DNA of 48,065 bases from Fuerstiella sp. (lineage in GTDB: Bacteria; Planctomycetota; Planctomycetia; Planctomycetales; Planctomycetaceae): assembly GCA_029247265.1 (NCBI GenBank), contig JAQWLN010000162.1, forward strand, positions 1-48,065, in the 5' to 3' direction. This document shows positions 8,841 through 17,186 of the stretch, one piece after another. A program made the position numbers and the translations under genes. The notes under the pieces were generated by a model that did not search any database, was not told the DNA's origin, and was given only the letters and a program-made list of their open reading frames with translations. Numbering within the stretch: the stretch's first letter is position 1; every line of letters begins with the position of its first letter.

Positions 8841-9503
8841 TTATTCGGCGGCGGCATCCTGACTGACGTTCGCGGGTTTTTCCGTGACAGCCGGTTCGTC
8901 CACAGCCGGTTCGTCCACAGCTGGTCGCTTTTTGAGCACCCACAGATTCATGGTGGATTTTCGCCAGCAATCATCGATATGCCAGGCGTCAGAGCCGGAA
9001 AACTCAAAGTGTTCCGGGGTTCTCAAAATCATTGTTGCGTCATCAGACGTTGCTCGTGGCTTCGCCAGTCGAATCAACGCTTTCCCAAGTATATCACGGG
9101 GCGCCAGCAGTGGGCACTGATCATACGGGGGATCGAAGAACAGCAGGGTATAAGGAAAACACTCGTCCGCACCTTTGGGACAGAATGACGTTCGGTGAAT
9201 ATTGGTTTTCCAGCACACGGTCGGTTTATCGGGGGCGATGGTGGCGACGTTTTCGGTGAGCGATTTATGTATGGCAGGATCGCCCTCAATAAAAACACAC
9301 GATTCGGCACCACGACTCAGCGACTCCATACCCATCGTGCCAACGCCGGAAAAAATGTCGGCAACACGGGCATTCGGGACAAGAGGGGCGATGCGATCGA
9401 AAACGATTTGACGCACTCGGTCGGTGTAGGGACGCGTCGTATCACCGTGGGGGATCTTCAGGATCCGGCGACGGTATTCACCGCCAATAATGCGAAGTGT
9501 CAT
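8841..9503 (-). CDS. rsmD: 16S rRNA (guanine-N2)-methyltransferase RsmD
   Basis: SAM-dependent methyltransferase of the RsmD family, which modifies G966 (E. coli numbering) of 16S rRNA. Visible motifs are the N-terminal MTLRIIGGEYRRR, TRPYTDRVRQIVFDRI, the SAM-binding VADIFSGVGTMGMESLSRGA and the catalytic FFDPPYDQ (DPPY in place of NPPY/DPPF variants). At 220 aa it is slightly longer than usual because of a C-terminal tail made of VDEPA repeats encoded by a 15-bp tandem repeat. It is divergent from the HU gene. Confidence 0.93.
   Translation of the reverse strand: MTLRIIGGEYRRRILKIPHGDTTRPYTDRVRQIVFDRIAPLVPNARVADIFSGVGTMGMESLSRGAESCVFIEGDPAIHKSLTENVATIAPDKPTVCWKTNIHRTSFCPKGADECFPYTLLFFDPPYDQCPLLAPRDILGKALIRLAKPRATSDDATMILRTPEHFEFSGSDAWHIDDCWRKSTMNLWVLKKRPAVDEPAVDEPAVTEKPANVSQDAAAE
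8887..8924. repeat. 15-bp tandem repeat in the rsmD tail
   Basis: ACAGCCGGTTCGTCC occurs at 8887-8901 and 8902-8916, followed by a partial third copy to 8924. On the coding strand each unit encodes the pentapeptide block VDEPA at the C-terminus of RsmD, outside the methyltransferase fold. The unit length keeps the frame, as expected for slippage-tolerant protein tails. Confidence 0.85.
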
Positions 9504-9567
9504 TGCCTCAGATACAAGCCTTAGTGTTCATATGTACATCTTTTACGCATTCTTCTCGACACGACCA

Positions 9568-9588
9568 TAACCTCACGGGGCGAGGTTA
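9568..9588. other. Hairpin between divergent rsmD and HU
   Basis: TAACCTC (9568-9574) and GAGGTTA (9582-9588) form a perfect 7-bp stem with a 7-nt loop. It lies 64 bp upstream of the rsmD start and about 200 bp upstream of HU; there is no T-run on either side. It could be an operator dyad or a leader hairpin. Confidence 0.3.
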
Positions 9589-9672
9589 GTGAGAAACTGG
9601 CCTTTTCCAAAGCAAAATGGCCCCAGTTATCATCAAACCCAGCAAATTGTGGATTTGTCGCCACGGATAACA

Positions 9673-9700
9673 TTGACATGTTGTCAGGCTCCCTTAATCT
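9673..9700 (+). promoter_or_regulatory. Possible sigma-70-type promoter for the HU gene
   Basis: A consensus TTGACA at 9673-9678 is followed after 16 bp by TAATCT (9695-9700), a weak -10 match. It would give an untranslated leader of roughly 80 nt before the HU ATG. The perfect -35 is the main support. Confidence 0.3.
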
Positions 9701-9786
9701 GCCCCCAACACACGTATTTTCCTCGCAGCGTGGCTGATCGTAGCGATGTGAGGTTCACTTGAGCACCTAAAAGGAGTTCTCCGCCG

Positions 9787-10095
9787 ATGGCAAAGGACAA
9801 ACCCCTCTCGAAATCTGAAATCCTGAATGCACTTGCTGAATCGACCCAGCAGAGCCGCAAAGAGGTTGGTGCAGTCTTGGATGCATTGGAGCGTTTGATT
9901 GAAGAAAACCTGACACAAGGCAGCGGGATCTTCAATCTCCCTGGCCTGATGAAAATCTATGTTCACAGGAAAAAAGCGACTCCGGAACGTGAAGGCCGTA
10001 ACCCGGCAACTGGCGAAACCATCACAATTAAGGCAAAACCAGCTTCAAATGTTGTCAAAGTACGGCCTTTGAAGAAGTTAAAGGAAATGATCTAG
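9787..10095 (+). CDS. HU/IHF-family DNA-binding protein
   Basis: A 102-aa nucleoid-associated protein of the HU/IHF family. It has the N-terminal SKSEILNALAE helix, the dimer core, a beta-arm ending in GRNPATGETITIKAKPA, and a basic C-terminus (VVKVRPLKKLKEMI), all at the normal length with a few extra residues at each end. An AAAAGGAG ribosome site ends 10 nt before the ATG. It bends or compacts DNA in the cytoplasm; HU and IHF subunits cannot be distinguished here. A strong hairpin follows the stop. Confidence 0.93.
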   Translation: MAKDKPLSKSEILNALAESTQQSRKEVGAVLDALERLIEENLTQGSGIFNLPGLMKIYVHRKKATPEREGRNPATGETITIKAKPASNVVKVRPLKKLKEMI

Positions 10096-10110
10096 CGTTG
10101 CTCCTCTGCA

Positions 10111-10139
10111 CAAGGGCATTTGGAGCTCAAACGCCCTTG
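10111..10139 (+). terminator. Hairpin after the HU gene, no U-tract
   Basis: CAAGGGC (10111-10117) pairs with GCCCTTG (10133-10139), and the inside continues with TTTG/CAAA. It begins 15 nt after the HU stop. There is no T-run, so it may protect the mRNA 3' end or act as a weak terminator. Confidence 0.45.
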
Positions 10140-10333
10140 GCAGCGGGTATCCCAGATCACGTTGCCTTGATTTCGTGCTGTTCAGCAGGTTGACCGGGTG
10201 AGATATCACCCTAAAATGTATCCATCAACGTAATTTCCGTGGGTGCGTTTTTCTTCCGAACCTGGTCGCTCGAATGGCACCTTTCAGTCAGTGAGAGGAA
10301 CGTTGGTCTTGGGAACTGCGCGGAGGGCGTGAG

Positions 10334-10528
10334 ATGTTAGTTCTATCGAGAAAAAAAAGTGAGAGTATCGTGATCAGCGACGATGTCGTGATCACGGTCA
10401 TTGAGGTTCGGGGTGACAAAGTGCGCCTCGGCATCAAAGCACCGCGTGAAATACCTGTGCATCGCAAAGAGGTCCTGGACGCAATTCTTCGTGAATCACA
10501 CGACGATAACGCTCCGGCGAGCACGTAA
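10334..10528 (+). CDS. csrA: Carbon storage regulator CsrA
   Basis: A 64-aa RNA-binding post-transcriptional regulator. The sequence begins MLVLSRKKSESIVISDDVVI, contains VRLGIKAPREIPVHRKEV with the RNA-contacting Arg of the IPVHR strand, and ends in a short acidic tail, all as in the CsrA/RsmA family. A GGAGG at 10322-10326 precedes the ATG by 7 nt. CsrA dimers bind GGA motifs that overlap ribosome sites, so its own CGGAGGG leader could allow autoregulation; that is inference. No FliW or flagellar genes are in the window. Confidence 0.96.
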   Translation: MLVLSRKKSESIVISDDVVITVIEVRGDKVRLGIKAPREIPVHRKEVLDAILRESHDDNAPAST

Positions 10529-10737
10529 TTCCATCAACTTTGGGTGGACAGTAGCGATTCATTTTAGCGGACAGCTTTGAAGCAATTGACGCGAGCGAGG
10601 CATAGAATTTCGAGCCTTGGCTTGAATATCGTAGTGGTCATCCCGCACCAGAAGTGTTTTTTTTGCGGTTGCCTCTGATTGCCGGAATAATCTGTGAAGT
10701 TGGGGCTTATCCAGACCCGACGGAAGCATTGAAATGC

Positions 10738-10812
10738 GGCCCCATCGTCTAGTTAGGCCTAGGACACTGGATTTTCATTCCAGTAACGGGGGTTCAAATC
10801 CCCCTGGGGTCA
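10738..10812 (+). tRNA. tRNA-Glu (anticodon TTC)
   Basis: The full cloverleaf can be drawn. The acceptor stem is GGCCCCA (10738-10744) with TGGGGTC (10805-10811, one G-T pair); the anticodon stem CTGGA/TCCAG encloses the loop TTTTCAT with TTC at 10774-10776; the T-arm GGGGG-TTCAAAT-CCCCC occupies 10788-10804. The discriminator is A, and CCA is not encoded. TTC reads GAA/GAG, so the tRNA carries glutamate. A Rho-independent terminator follows 10 nt later, so it is a single-gene transcript. Confidence 0.95.
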
Positions 10813-10822
10813 CTCAACACAG

Positions 10823-10851
10823 CCTTGACCATCACTGGTCAAGGTTTTTTT
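10823..10851 (+). terminator. Rho-independent terminator after tRNA-Glu
   Basis: CCTTGACC (10823-10830) and GGTCAAGG (10837-10844) form a perfect 8-bp stem with a 6-nt loop, directly followed by seven T (10845-10851). It cleanly separates the tRNA from the sigma factor gene. Confidence 0.92.
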
Positions 10852-10994
10852 GCGCGCCATGAGTTCCATACATCCTGTATTTTCCTTCCGTCTAGGCATA
10901 CAGTAGACGTACTCACCTGTCGCTGCCGTTGCACGTGGCGTTTGCCGTCGACAAGTGCAACGTAAATTCACCAGTTCGTTCAGGAGCGTATTCG

Positions 10995-11603
10995 TTGGTT
11001 TCGCAATCACTGCCGAATCAGTATCTGGCCGATCCGGATGTGCAGTTGATGATGCAGGTCATCAGTGGCGATGACTCGGCATTTGAGGATTTGGTGAAGC
11101 GATATCAGGACCGATTGATCGGTTTCTTTTATCACTTGATTCGGGATCGGACGACCGCTGAGGATATGGCTCAGGAAGTGTTTATGCGTGTCTACAAGGC
11201 TCGCGAACGCTATACGGCCCGTGCACGATTCTCCACATGGCTGTTCCGAATTGCCCACAACCTAGCAAGCAACCAGAAGCGGGGTCTGGCCAGAAGGCGC
11301 GAAATACCCCTGTCCGGTTCCGCCGAGCCTGGTGACGCGGTTCGCCGGGAACAGGAATTCCTGGCAGAAAAATCGGCACTTATGCCGACCAGACAGATTG
11401 ATTCCAAAGAGACTCAGGACATCGTCCGAAACGCTCTTGATTCGCTGAACGAACGCCAAAAGACTGCGGTTCTGCTGCACAAATTTGAGGGCATGAGTTA
11501 TCAGGATATCGGCGAGATCATGGATCTGAACGTTGTTGCAGTGAAGTCACTGCTTTCACGAGCACGAGGAAATTTGAAGGAAGTTCTCGAACGCCATCTT
11601 TAG
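10995..11603 (+). CDS. ECF-type RNA polymerase sigma factor
   Basis: A group 4 (ECF) sigma-70 family protein. Region 2 reads FEDLVKRYQDRLIGFFYHLI, then TTAEDMAQEVFMRVYKA and FSTWLFRIAHNLASNQKR; region 4 reads LNERQKTAVLLHKFEGMSYQ and a helix-turn-helix ending LLSRARGNLKEVL. Regions 1 and 3 are absent. The frame is open to an ATG at 10929, but a TTG at 10995 has AGGAG 8 nt upstream and gives a normal length of 202 aa, so I prefer it. It heads an operon with an anti-sigma-like membrane protein (35 bp downstream) and a third membrane protein, and would direct RNA polymerase to promoters released by an envelope signal. Confidence 0.9.
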   Translation: MVSQSLPNQYLADPDVQLMMQVISGDDSAFEDLVKRYQDRLIGFFYHLIRDRTTAEDMAQEVFMRVYKARERYTARARFSTWLFRIAHNLASNQKRGLARRREIPLSGSAEPGDAVRREQEFLAEKSALMPTRQIDSKETQDIVRNALDSLNERQKTAVLLHKFEGMSYQDIGEIMDLNVVAVKSLLSRARGNLKEVLERHL

Positions 11604-11638
11604 TAAGATGAGTGTGTCGATCCCAGCCGGACGTGATC

Positions 11639-12181
11639 ATGTCGGAACAGCCCGAGAATCTGGATGAGCCCCTTGATGAGAAGCTGACAGAGTTGGTCAG
11701 TTATCTCGACGGTGAACTCGACGATACGCAGATGAATGAGGTCGAACAGATTCTCATTACCGACGCCGCAGCGCGAAGCCATGCCGACATACTGTCAAGA
11801 ACGTGGGCGCTGCTCGATTCCCTGGAAGAAGTGTCTACCAGCGGACAGTTTACTCAGGAAACGCTGGCGACAATTTCAGCCGAAGTCATCAAGGACGAGG
11901 GCGGCCCGTCGGGAAAACGGCTAAAGGACCTGACAACGGCATTGGCACGTTATCAGATTGTCCCTTGCTTCCTGCTGGGAGTGCTCGGAGCGGGAGTCGG
12001 ATTGACCATGGCCGGCACGGCCGAGGAAAATCGCGAAGCCGAATCGAATGTGGAGGCCGTCGCACTCCAACACATTGACCTGCTCCCTTCGATCGAACTC
12101 TATGATCTTGTGCCAAATGTGGATGCACTCAAGGAATTGGAGCTCAGTTCTGAAAAGAATCAAACGGAGCCCGATGAATGA
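11639..12181 (+). CDS. Membrane anti-sigma-factor-like protein
   Basis: A 180-aa protein from the ATG at 11639 (the frame is open to 11612). The acidic N-terminus contains LTELVSYLDGELDDTQMNEV, which resembles the anti-sigma N-terminal helix found in RseA- and zinc-finger-type anti-sigma factors. The HxxxCxxC zinc motif is absent. One transmembrane segment (about residues 107-126, VPCFLLGVLGAGVGLTMAG) is followed by a roughly 50-residue C-terminal part, predicted outside the membrane. Position straight after the ECF sigma gene and the topology make an anti-sigma role likely. The stop overlaps the next start (ATGA), so translation is coupled. Confidence 0.7.
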   Translation: MSEQPENLDEPLDEKLTELVSYLDGELDDTQMNEVEQILITDAAARSHADILSRTWALLDSLEEVSTSGQFTQETLATISAEVIKDEGGPSGKRLKDLTTALARYQIVPCFLLGVLGAGVGLTMAGTAEENREAESNVEAVALQHIDLLPSIELYDLVPNVDALKELELSSEKNQTEPDE

Positions 12182-13476
12182 GCAATTCTATAAAGAACAA
12201 TTGGTTGCCTGTGCTATCAGTGATCGCAGGTGTCGCCGTCACCGTGCTCTGCGCCGGATTGATGGAACGCATGGAGACACCGGCCCCGGAAATCCAGGCG
12301 GCCATCAACAAGTTTGATCAGCTGGAAGCAGGACAGCAGCAGCGATTGCTGACTCAGGCAGCTGGGTTTGAATCAAAGGATCCTGCATACAAAGAACGAA
12401 TCATCTCCATTCACCAGGCCGTCGCCGCAGACCCGACTCTGGAGTCGAAGTTGCGCACACTGCATTCATGGTGGAGGCCGATTAACCCGACGCAAAAGGA
12501 AAAGATTCGCAGCTACGAGGATGATGCAGCGAAATGGGCGAGCGAGGTTCAGCGTGCCTATGTGGAAGATCAAGTCGCTGACAACGTCATTGTCATCCGG
12601 GTTCCGAGACCACCATTGCCGACGGGTGAGCGACCGTCGGTAGATCTCACCGAAGCGCAGTTTGAGGAATTTCTCAGGTTCTTCATTTCTGAGCCACCCC
12701 CATCTGAACTTGCCGACAAACTGAGCGGGTTTGAACCGAATGAAAACTGTGAGATCACGCTGACGAAGATCGTGTGGGTCACAGCTCAGATGCACGACCT
12801 GTTTGGCCAGATGCGACGTCCACCACCGCAAGAAGGACCACCGCAACGTCCGCCAGGGAGTATATTCGATGCGATTCAACCGTCAGAACTACAACATCTT
12901 TTCGACCCCGACGAGTGGAAACTGCTGTCTCAAGGGAATTTCAACAGTCGCTCTGGCGACGGTCCCAGCCGTTCCGAAGATTTCCAGCGTTTTCAGACAA
13001 TGTGGTTGGTTTCGGCGTGCGTCTGGAGCGGTATGGGGCACTACGAGCGTGTCTTCCAGAGAAAGCACCGGGGCGTTCAGCAGACGTTGAATGAAAATGA
13101 CGACAACCTGATGGATGCCTTCGACGATGGTGACCGGCGTACGCAATTGGGCCTGATGAGAATGGACCCCGGCATAGCAGCCGATTGGCTGAATCTGGAG
13201 CGGTTAAGAATGGAACGAGAGGGACTCAACACTGAAGACTCGGCCGTGGCAGGATTGATCAACGACCTTAAGGGTCTTAAGGATCTTCAGCGGCGTTGGT
13301 CCTTTGGAGGCCGTAGAAGTATGGGGCGAGGCCCATCGATCGGTGGCGGGCGGGGTGAGTTCGGTCGCGGGGATCGGGAAGAAAACCACGGCGGTCGCGA
13401 TCGCGACGAGGGACGTGGTGGAAGCCGATCAGGAGGTGGAGGACCACCACGTGATGGACGGCCGCAATTTCGCTAG
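12178..13476 (+). CDS. Membrane-anchored protein with Arg/Gly-rich tail, third gene of sigma operon
   Basis: I do not recognise a named domain. The 432-aa protein starts with one transmembrane helix (about residues 9-29, LPVLSVIAGVAVTVLCAGLM), continues with a charged, helical region (Gln/Glu/Arg-rich, several Trp), a Pro-rich stretch near 210-225 (RRPPPQEGPPQRPPG), and ends in a low-complexity Gly/Arg tail from about residue 370 (repeated GRG, GGR, GGG). The ATG overlaps the anti-sigma-like stop by 4 bp. Co-translation suggests it takes part in signalling through the anti-sigma factor, for example as a sensor or a scaffold outside the membrane; this is inference from position only. Confidence 0.7.
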   Translation: MSNSIKNNWLPVLSVIAGVAVTVLCAGLMERMETPAPEIQAAINKFDQLEAGQQQRLLTQAAGFESKDPAYKERIISIHQAVAADPTLESKLRTLHSWWRPINPTQKEKIRSYEDDAAKWASEVQRAYVEDQVADNVIVIRVPRPPLPTGERPSVDLTEAQFEEFLRFFISEPPPSELADKLSGFEPNENCEITLTKIVWVTAQMHDLFGQMRRPPPQEGPPQRPPGSIFDAIQPSELQHLFDPDEWKLLSQGNFNSRSGDGPSRSEDFQRFQTMWLVSACVWSGMGHYERVFQRKHRGVQQTLNENDDNLMDAFDDGDRRTQLGLMRMDPGIAADWLNLERLRMEREGLNTEDSAVAGLINDLKGLKDLQRRWSFGGRRSMGRGPSIGGGRGEFGRGDREENHGGRDRDEGRGGSRSGGGGPPRDGRPQFR

Positions 13477-13542
13477 AAACGTTCACGAGGCCCGGACAAT
13501 GAAGGATCGGGCTGTAATGTCACCGTCCCAGGATCTCTGGTT

Positions 13543-15639
13543 TTACCCGCCGAACCCAAGTCGATTCACGAAGATGTCCAGGTACATGACGAAGACGAAC
13601 AGCGAGATGATGAACACAAGGCCGACACCGTGAGCCAGATTGATGACTCGAGGGCTCGGTTTTCGTCTCGCCACTGCTTCCCAGATCAGAAACACCATGT
13701 GCCCGCCATCCAGAATTGGAATTGGCAGGAAGTTCAGCACAGCAAGGTTGATACTCAGGAAGCCCAGAAACATCAGCAACTTCGTGGGGCCGTGATCAGC
13801 CACCATATAGCCGATGCTGACGATTCCCAACGGTCCACTCAATGCCTTAACCGACAGGTTTCCCTGTACCAGTGAACGAAGGGTCATGTAGATACTGATG
13901 CCCGAATTCCTGGTGCGCCGCAGCCCCAGAGAGCCCGCCTCACTCCACGACTCCGCCTGCCGAACTCGGGTTTGTCGTTCCCAGCCATTGATCCCTCGCA
14001 GCGGCATGAACCAATCCTGTTCTGCCTGTGCTTCCTTCAACACGGTTGCAAAACCACCGCCTTCGGCTGCAGAAGAAACGTGAATGCGCACCTGGCGATT
14101 GGGCACCTGCTGGATAATGCTGAACACATAGGCCCAGTTCGGCTCGCCCGGTGCCTGCTCGTCGACATCCAGATTTTCCAGATCAATTTTCTCAGCTGCA
14201 ACCTTGTCGCCAAGAATATCCTTCACGATGTTCTGCGGGTCCGCGTGTTGCAGTTCAATACTGGAGATCTTCTGGTCAACTTTGAGCTTGCCGTCCAGGG
14301 CCGCTTCGCTGCCTTCCACGATATGAGCGATTCGACGCTGCACATGAATCCCGGCGCCGATCGCTGAAATCGGCAACGGTGCAGTGATGGACATCGGACG
14401 TTCTGACCAGCCGGGAGCTTCCGTGGGGGTCATCGTCAGTTGGGTTTCGACATCACCTTTGTCCTCGGTCTGGCGAGTGACGGTGACCGCCACAGGCTGA
14501 CCGGCATGTTCGGCAAAATAGTTCGGCAAACGCAGTGGGTCAATGTCCTTGCTGACGGTCAGTTCGTCAACTTTTGTAATCAGGTCGTCCACTTTAAGAC
14601 CAGCTGCCTCGGCGATAGATCCCTTAACGATGGACGTAACCGGCCCGATCGCCATCCAGATCCCGAGTGATTTCATTGGTTTTGGCGGGACCAGAATTTC
14701 GATCGATTCATGCTGGTCGGACAGAGACTCACCGTCGCTCGACACGACTGGCCGTTCCACCGAATACGTCAACTCTTCAGACGCATACTTTGAGGTCAGG
14801 TAAGCCATTTCGTGAAGGTACCTGACCGATTCACCATTCACCGCAACAACGCGGTCGCCAGGTAGAAACGGGCGCGATGCTTCTTCCGCAGCCAAACCAT
14901 GAATAACGATGGATTCCGGGTCAGGAATCTGAGTCGACAGGAGTGCTGTATTAGCCGGCCCAACGCCAATCATCCGAACAGTCTTGCCAAGTTCTGGCAT
15001 TATGACTGCGGAAAACGGCGTTCCATCGGCGTGATCCCCTTCGATGGACACGGACCCGCTGGAAAGAACAACGGCCTGATTGATGTCCGTAAAATTCTGA
15101 ATGCTGTCGCCGTTAATACTGCGAATCGTGTCCCCATCGTATATGCCCGCTTCCCATGCGGGTGAACCGGCGTGGACATTTCCCAGCATGGGAACCAGTT
15201 CCACGACCCCAAAACGATAGGCGATGGCGAAGAACATGAACCCCGTGATGACATTCATGATGACTCCGGCAGAGATGATCGCCATCCGCTGCCAGACTTT
15301 CTTCGCAGAATACGATCGCTCGTTCTCCGCGATTTCATCACTCGTCATCTGGTTGGGATCCATATCGTCCTGCCCCAGCATCTTGACGTAACCACCAAAT
15401 GGCAGCGCAGACAGAGCGTACTCTGTTTCGCCTTTCTGGCGGCTCCAGATGATCGGCCCGATGCCGATACTGAAACGCTCAACATGGACGTCACACCACT
15501 TCGCAACTGCGAAGTGGCCGAGCTCATGGAAGAAAATGACCATGCCCAAACCCAGCACGACCGACAATGTTTTGCCGATGGAGCCCAGACTGAAGGCGGC
15601 CAGAGTAATTACGTTGAAATCGAGAGCTACGAATTCCAC
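13543..15639 (-). CDS. rseP: Site-2 intramembrane metalloprotease RseP (M50), long form
   Basis: Zinc metalloprotease embedded in the inner membrane. The HELGH motif is at residues 38-42 inside the first transmembrane helix, the third zinc ligand is in PIPILDGGH (Asp at about 644), and at least two PDZ-like regions lie between (for example SPAWEAGIYDGDTIRSING and IAEAAGLKVDDLITKVDEL), with room for a third. At 698 aa it is much longer than E. coli RseP (about 450 aa); the extra length is in the extracytoplasmic PDZ region. The start is GTG at 15639, overlapping the dxr stop by 13 bp, so dxr and rseP form one operon as in many bacteria. RseP cuts membrane anti-sigma factors, and the facing operon encodes one candidate. 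Confidence 0.93.
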   Translation of the reverse strand: MEFVALDFNVITLAAFSLGSIGKTLSVVLGLGMVIFFHELGHFAVAKWCDVHVERFSIGIGPIIWSRQKGETEYALSALPFGGYVKMLGQDDMDPNQMTSDEIAENERSYSAKKVWQRMAIISAGVIMNVITGFMFFAIAYRFGVVELVPMLGNVHAGSPAWEAGIYDGDTIRSINGDSIQNFTDINQAVVLSSGSVSIEGDHADGTPFSAVIMPELGKTVRMIGVGPANTALLSTQIPDPESIVIHGLAAEEASRPFLPGDRVVAVNGESVRYLHEMAYLTSKYASEELTYSVERPVVSSDGESLSDQHESIEILVPPKPMKSLGIWMAIGPVTSIVKGSIAEAAGLKVDDLITKVDELTVSKDIDPLRLPNYFAEHAGQPVAVTVTRQTEDKGDVETQLTMTPTEAPGWSERPMSITAPLPISAIGAGIHVQRRIAHIVEGSEAALDGKLKVDQKISSIELQHADPQNIVKDILGDKVAAEKIDLENLDVDEQAPGEPNWAYVFSIIQQVPNRQVRIHVSSAAEGGGFATVLKEAQAEQDWFMPLRGINGWERQTRVRQAESWSEAGSLGLRRTRNSGISIYMTLRSLVQGNLSVKALSGPLGIVSIGYMVADHGPTKLLMFLGFLSINLAVLNFLPIPILDGGHMVFLIWEAVARRKPSPRVINLAHGVGLVFIISLFVFVMYLDIFVNRLGFGG

Positions 15640-16859
15640 CGTGCTGCTTCCTCTCGAGCCCAGTTGTCCGCTGAATACAATTGTTCCAGCGTCGGCTGTG
15701 CTTCGAATGTATGGTGGTGAAGGATGTCGTGAGAAATTTGAGTTATCTGGTCGAACCGAATGTCGCTGCGAAGAAAACGATCCACAGCAACTTCGTTACA
15801 TGCGTTTAGAACGGCCCCGGAAGTGCCGCCTCTGGCGGCTACTTCGAATCCCAGTTGCAGCGCCGGAAAGGCTTCCATATCCGGTGGGTGCAGTTCAAGG
15901 GGAGCGGAAATCGACCAGTCGGTATCCGGACACGGACATGGCAGCCGCTCCGGAAACGTTAAAGCATACTGTATTGGGAGTCTCATGTCGGGGTGAGACA
16001 TCTGTGAAATCACCGATCCATCTCGATATTCCACAAATGAGTGGATAAATGACTGCGGGTGAATTACCACGGAAATCTGATCCGCCGTAATGCCAAACAG
16101 CCATCGAGCCTCAATGATTTCCAAAGCCTTGTTCATCATTGTCGCGGAGTCAATGGTTATTTTGGGGCCCATGTCCCATGTGGGGTGCTGCAGGGCCATT
16201 TCAGGCGTTACGTCGCGCATCCGGTCTCGCGTCCAGCCACGGAACGGTCCACCACTCGCAGTAAGAATAATTCGCCGCAGATCCGGTTTTCTTCCGGCCT
16301 GTAGAGCCTGAAAAATGGCACTATGCTCGCTGTCCACGGGCAATATCGTCGCTCCACAGGCGGCAGCCCGCTCCGTCACAATAGAGCCGGCCACAACAAG
16401 CGTTTCCTTATTGGCAATCGCGACTCGCTTTCCGGCCTCCACCGCCGCCAACGTCGGTTCAAGACCGGCCGCCCCGACAATGGCCGAAACCACAGTGTCG
16501 ACTTCCGGTTGCTGCACCAGTCGTTCCACATGTCCCGGGCCGGCAAATAACTGTGTTTTTTCTGACAGTGAGTCAAATGATGTTGCCTCGGCCGCGGCTT
16601 CATCAACCAGTGAAATCCATTCCGGCTGAAACTCCTCAGCCTGCTCAAGCAGGGCTTTTCCACTGCGAAAGGCAGAGGCTCCCAACAGGCGCATACGCTC
16701 AGGATGACTGCGGATAACGTCGAGACAGCTGGTCCCGATCGAACCGGTCGAACCGAGAACGACAATCGACTGAGGTTTGGTCACGAATGGATTTCGGGGG
16801 TTAATCGACCGAATCAGCCGTAAGAACAGATAACAGAATGAGTTACAACATTCCGTCAT
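15627..16859 (-). CDS. dxr: 1-deoxy-D-xylulose-5-phosphate reductoisomerase
   Basis: Second enzyme of the MEP isoprenoid pathway; it converts DXP to 2-C-methyl-D-erythritol 4-phosphate with NADPH and a divalent metal. Motifs: the NADPH-binding IVVLGSTGSIGTSCLDVI, AIANKETLVVAG, PVDSEHSAIFQAL, LTASGGPFRGW, ATMMNKALEIIEA and IHPQSFIHSFVEYRDGS. The frame opens with an ATG at 16859 that would add 25 Cys/hydrophobic residues not usual for the family; the GTG at 16784 gives a standard 385-aa enzyme. Neither has a clear ribosome site. It is upstream of, and overlaps, rseP. Confidence 0.96.
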   Translation of the reverse strand: MTECCNSFCYLFLRLIRSINPRNPFVTKPQSIVVLGSTGSIGTSCLDVIRSHPERMRLLGASAFRSGKALLEQAEEFQPEWISLVDEAAAEATSFDSLSEKTQLFAGPGHVERLVQQPEVDTVVSAIVGAAGLEPTLAAVEAGKRVAIANKETLVVAGSIVTERAAACGATILPVDSEHSAIFQALQAGRKPDLRRIILTASGGPFRGWTRDRMRDVTPEMALQHPTWDMGPKITIDSATMMNKALEIIEARWLFGITADQISVVIHPQSFIHSFVEYRDGSVISQMSHPDMRLPIQYALTFPERLPCPCPDTDWSISAPLELHPPDMEAFPALQLGFEVAARGGTSGAVLNACNEVAVDRFLRSDIRFDQITQISHDILHHHTFEAQPTLEQLYSADNWAREEAARWNS

Positions 16860-17186
16860 GCTTCATTTTAGATACCCAGCCCCTTCATCACAAGATGGGG
16901 TTTGGGGGCGGTCAATCAGCAAATCCTCGGATGATATGGCATTTTAAGACCCTCTGAGTGGTTGCGGTGACCCAATTCGTGCTGTAGCTTGCCTGCCAGC
17001 ATTACCGCGCCGGACAAGAGTCCAGGTAGCCATCACGCTGAAATGACCGAGCCAAAACGTTACCGTTTTCAGGCAGGGACCATCTTTCGGAAAGTGATGC
17101 CTGTTTTTGTCTGCCACGTCACAATCCCATTCCGCATTGCGATACCAGCTGTCGCTTCCAAATCCATCCACTCGGAGTAGCTCCGT
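16860..17186. other. Divergent intergenic region between dxr and the transporter
   Basis: No gene is supported. It must hold promoters for dxr (leftward) and the NRAMP-like gene (rightward). A C-rich/G-rich pair (CCCCTTCATC near 16879 and GATGGGG near 16893) can fold, and the rightward gene's ribosome site lies in a small hairpin at 17173-17185. I see no known riboswitch. Confidence 0.45.
17173..17185 (+). promoter_or_regulatory. Hairpin enclosing the ribosome site of the NRAMP-like gene
   Basis: CGGAG (17173-17177), loop TAG, CTCCG (17181-17185), one base before the ATG at 17187. The 5' arm contains the GGAG Shine-Dalgarno at a 9-nt spacing, so folding would hide it. This could tune translation. 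Confidence 0.35.

Noticed and set aside
10657..10664. Run of eight T between csrA and tRNA-Glu as a csrA terminator
   Set aside because: No convincing stem precedes it; only a 4-bp pairing is possible.
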